Source: Flavobacterium sp.
Lineage (GTDB): Bacteria > Bacteroidota > Bacteroidia > Flavobacteriales > Flavobacteriaceae
DNA: 43,764 nucleotides
Direction of reading: 5' to 3'
Assembly: GCF_025352015.1 (NCBI RefSeq)
Contig: NZ_JANXUG010000038.1
Span: 1-43,764, forward strand
Shown piece by piece: positions 43,708 through 43,764 of the stretch. The position numbers and the translations under genes were made by a program. Below the pieces are notes generated by a model. The model did no database searches and was not told the origin of the DNA. It was given only the letters and a program-made list of their open reading frames with translations. Each line of letters starts with the position of its first letter. Within the stretch, counting starts at the first letter, position 1.

Positions 43708-43764
43708 ATGATGAAAAAAAGTATTTTATTATTCAGTTTGATTTTGTCAAGTATGATTGTGTAC
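43708..43764 (+). CDS. Exported protein, truncated by the window end
   Basis: Two ATGs (43708, 43711) open MMKKSILLFSLILSSMIVY, which looks like the start of a signal peptide. The reading frame stays open to the last base. The 163-bp gap after the flippase suggests a separate transcript. Nothing can be said about function. Confidence 0.5.
   Translation, partial: MMKKSILLFSLILSSMIVY

Overview
The window looks like a piece of chromosome from a Flavobacterium-like member of the Bacteroidetes. The DNA is AT-rich, start codons mostly lack strong Shine-Dalgarno sequences, and several starts are preceded by the Bacteroidetes -7 box TAnnTTTG. There are three type IX secretion (T9SS) cargo loci (one of them decayed), a glutamine synthetase of type III, LytTR-type signalling and a Fur-SpoT-PurA neighbourhood. 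Most of the window is housekeeping sequence with a few accessory islands. No tRNA, rRNA, CRISPR array, complete insertion sequence or prophage is visible.

Layout. 1-252: a 24-bp tandem repeat tail, possibly the edge of an IS21-like element. 253-3587: divergent TerC-family membrane protein and glutamine synthetase III, separated by a perfect 15-bp inverted repeat. 3657-5210 (minus): two adjacent T9SS-type secreted protein genes, both broken by stops and frameshifts. 5325-7875: three tandem translationally coupled paralogues with two OmpA-like domains each and an unusual Cys-Cys pair. 7954-10426: purM, a DedA/VTT membrane protein and an unknown small protein. 10511-15651 (minus): clpS, prmA, an unknown exported protein, tpiA, a TlpA-like lipoprotein, a small membrane protein, a MauE/DoxX-thioredoxin fusion and DUF1599, divergent from folP (15790-16608). 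16612-19444 (minus): rlmH, a small membrane protein, aroE and a TPR protein. 19611-22485 (minus): class III aminotransferase and OstA-like protein. 22613-28924 (minus): an operon of TPR/LytS-type histidine kinase, LytTR response regulator and a giant leucine-rich-repeat T9SS protein, divergent from an exported GH13 alpha-amylase-like protein with two small exported proteins (29139-32245, the last interrupted by a TGA). 32308-36573 (minus): purA, a 57-residue membrane peptide, a Fur-family regulator and RelA/SpoT. 36721-39351 (minus): a SpoU-type RNA methyltransferase and a gliding-motility/T9SS type B protein. 39463 to the end (plus): a tightly coupled surface-polysaccharide cluster (FemAB/GNAT-like, hexapeptide acyltransferase, GT2, Wzx-like flippase) and the first codons of another exported protein.

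How the genes fit together. Purine synthesis (purM, purA), folate (folP), shikimate (aroE), glycolysis (tpiA) and nitrogen assimilation (GSIII) sit beside quality control (clpS), RNA/ribosome methylation (prmA, rlmH, SpoU-type) and stress signalling (SpoT). Cell-envelope functions dominate the rest: LPS transport (OstA-like), T9SS cargo, OmpA-like proteins and polysaccharide export. The most notable parts are the three-gene Cys-Cys OmpA-like cluster, the candidate operator of the GSIII gene, the sensor-regulator-LRR operon facing an exported amylase, and several small or broken genes that automatic annotation tends to miss.
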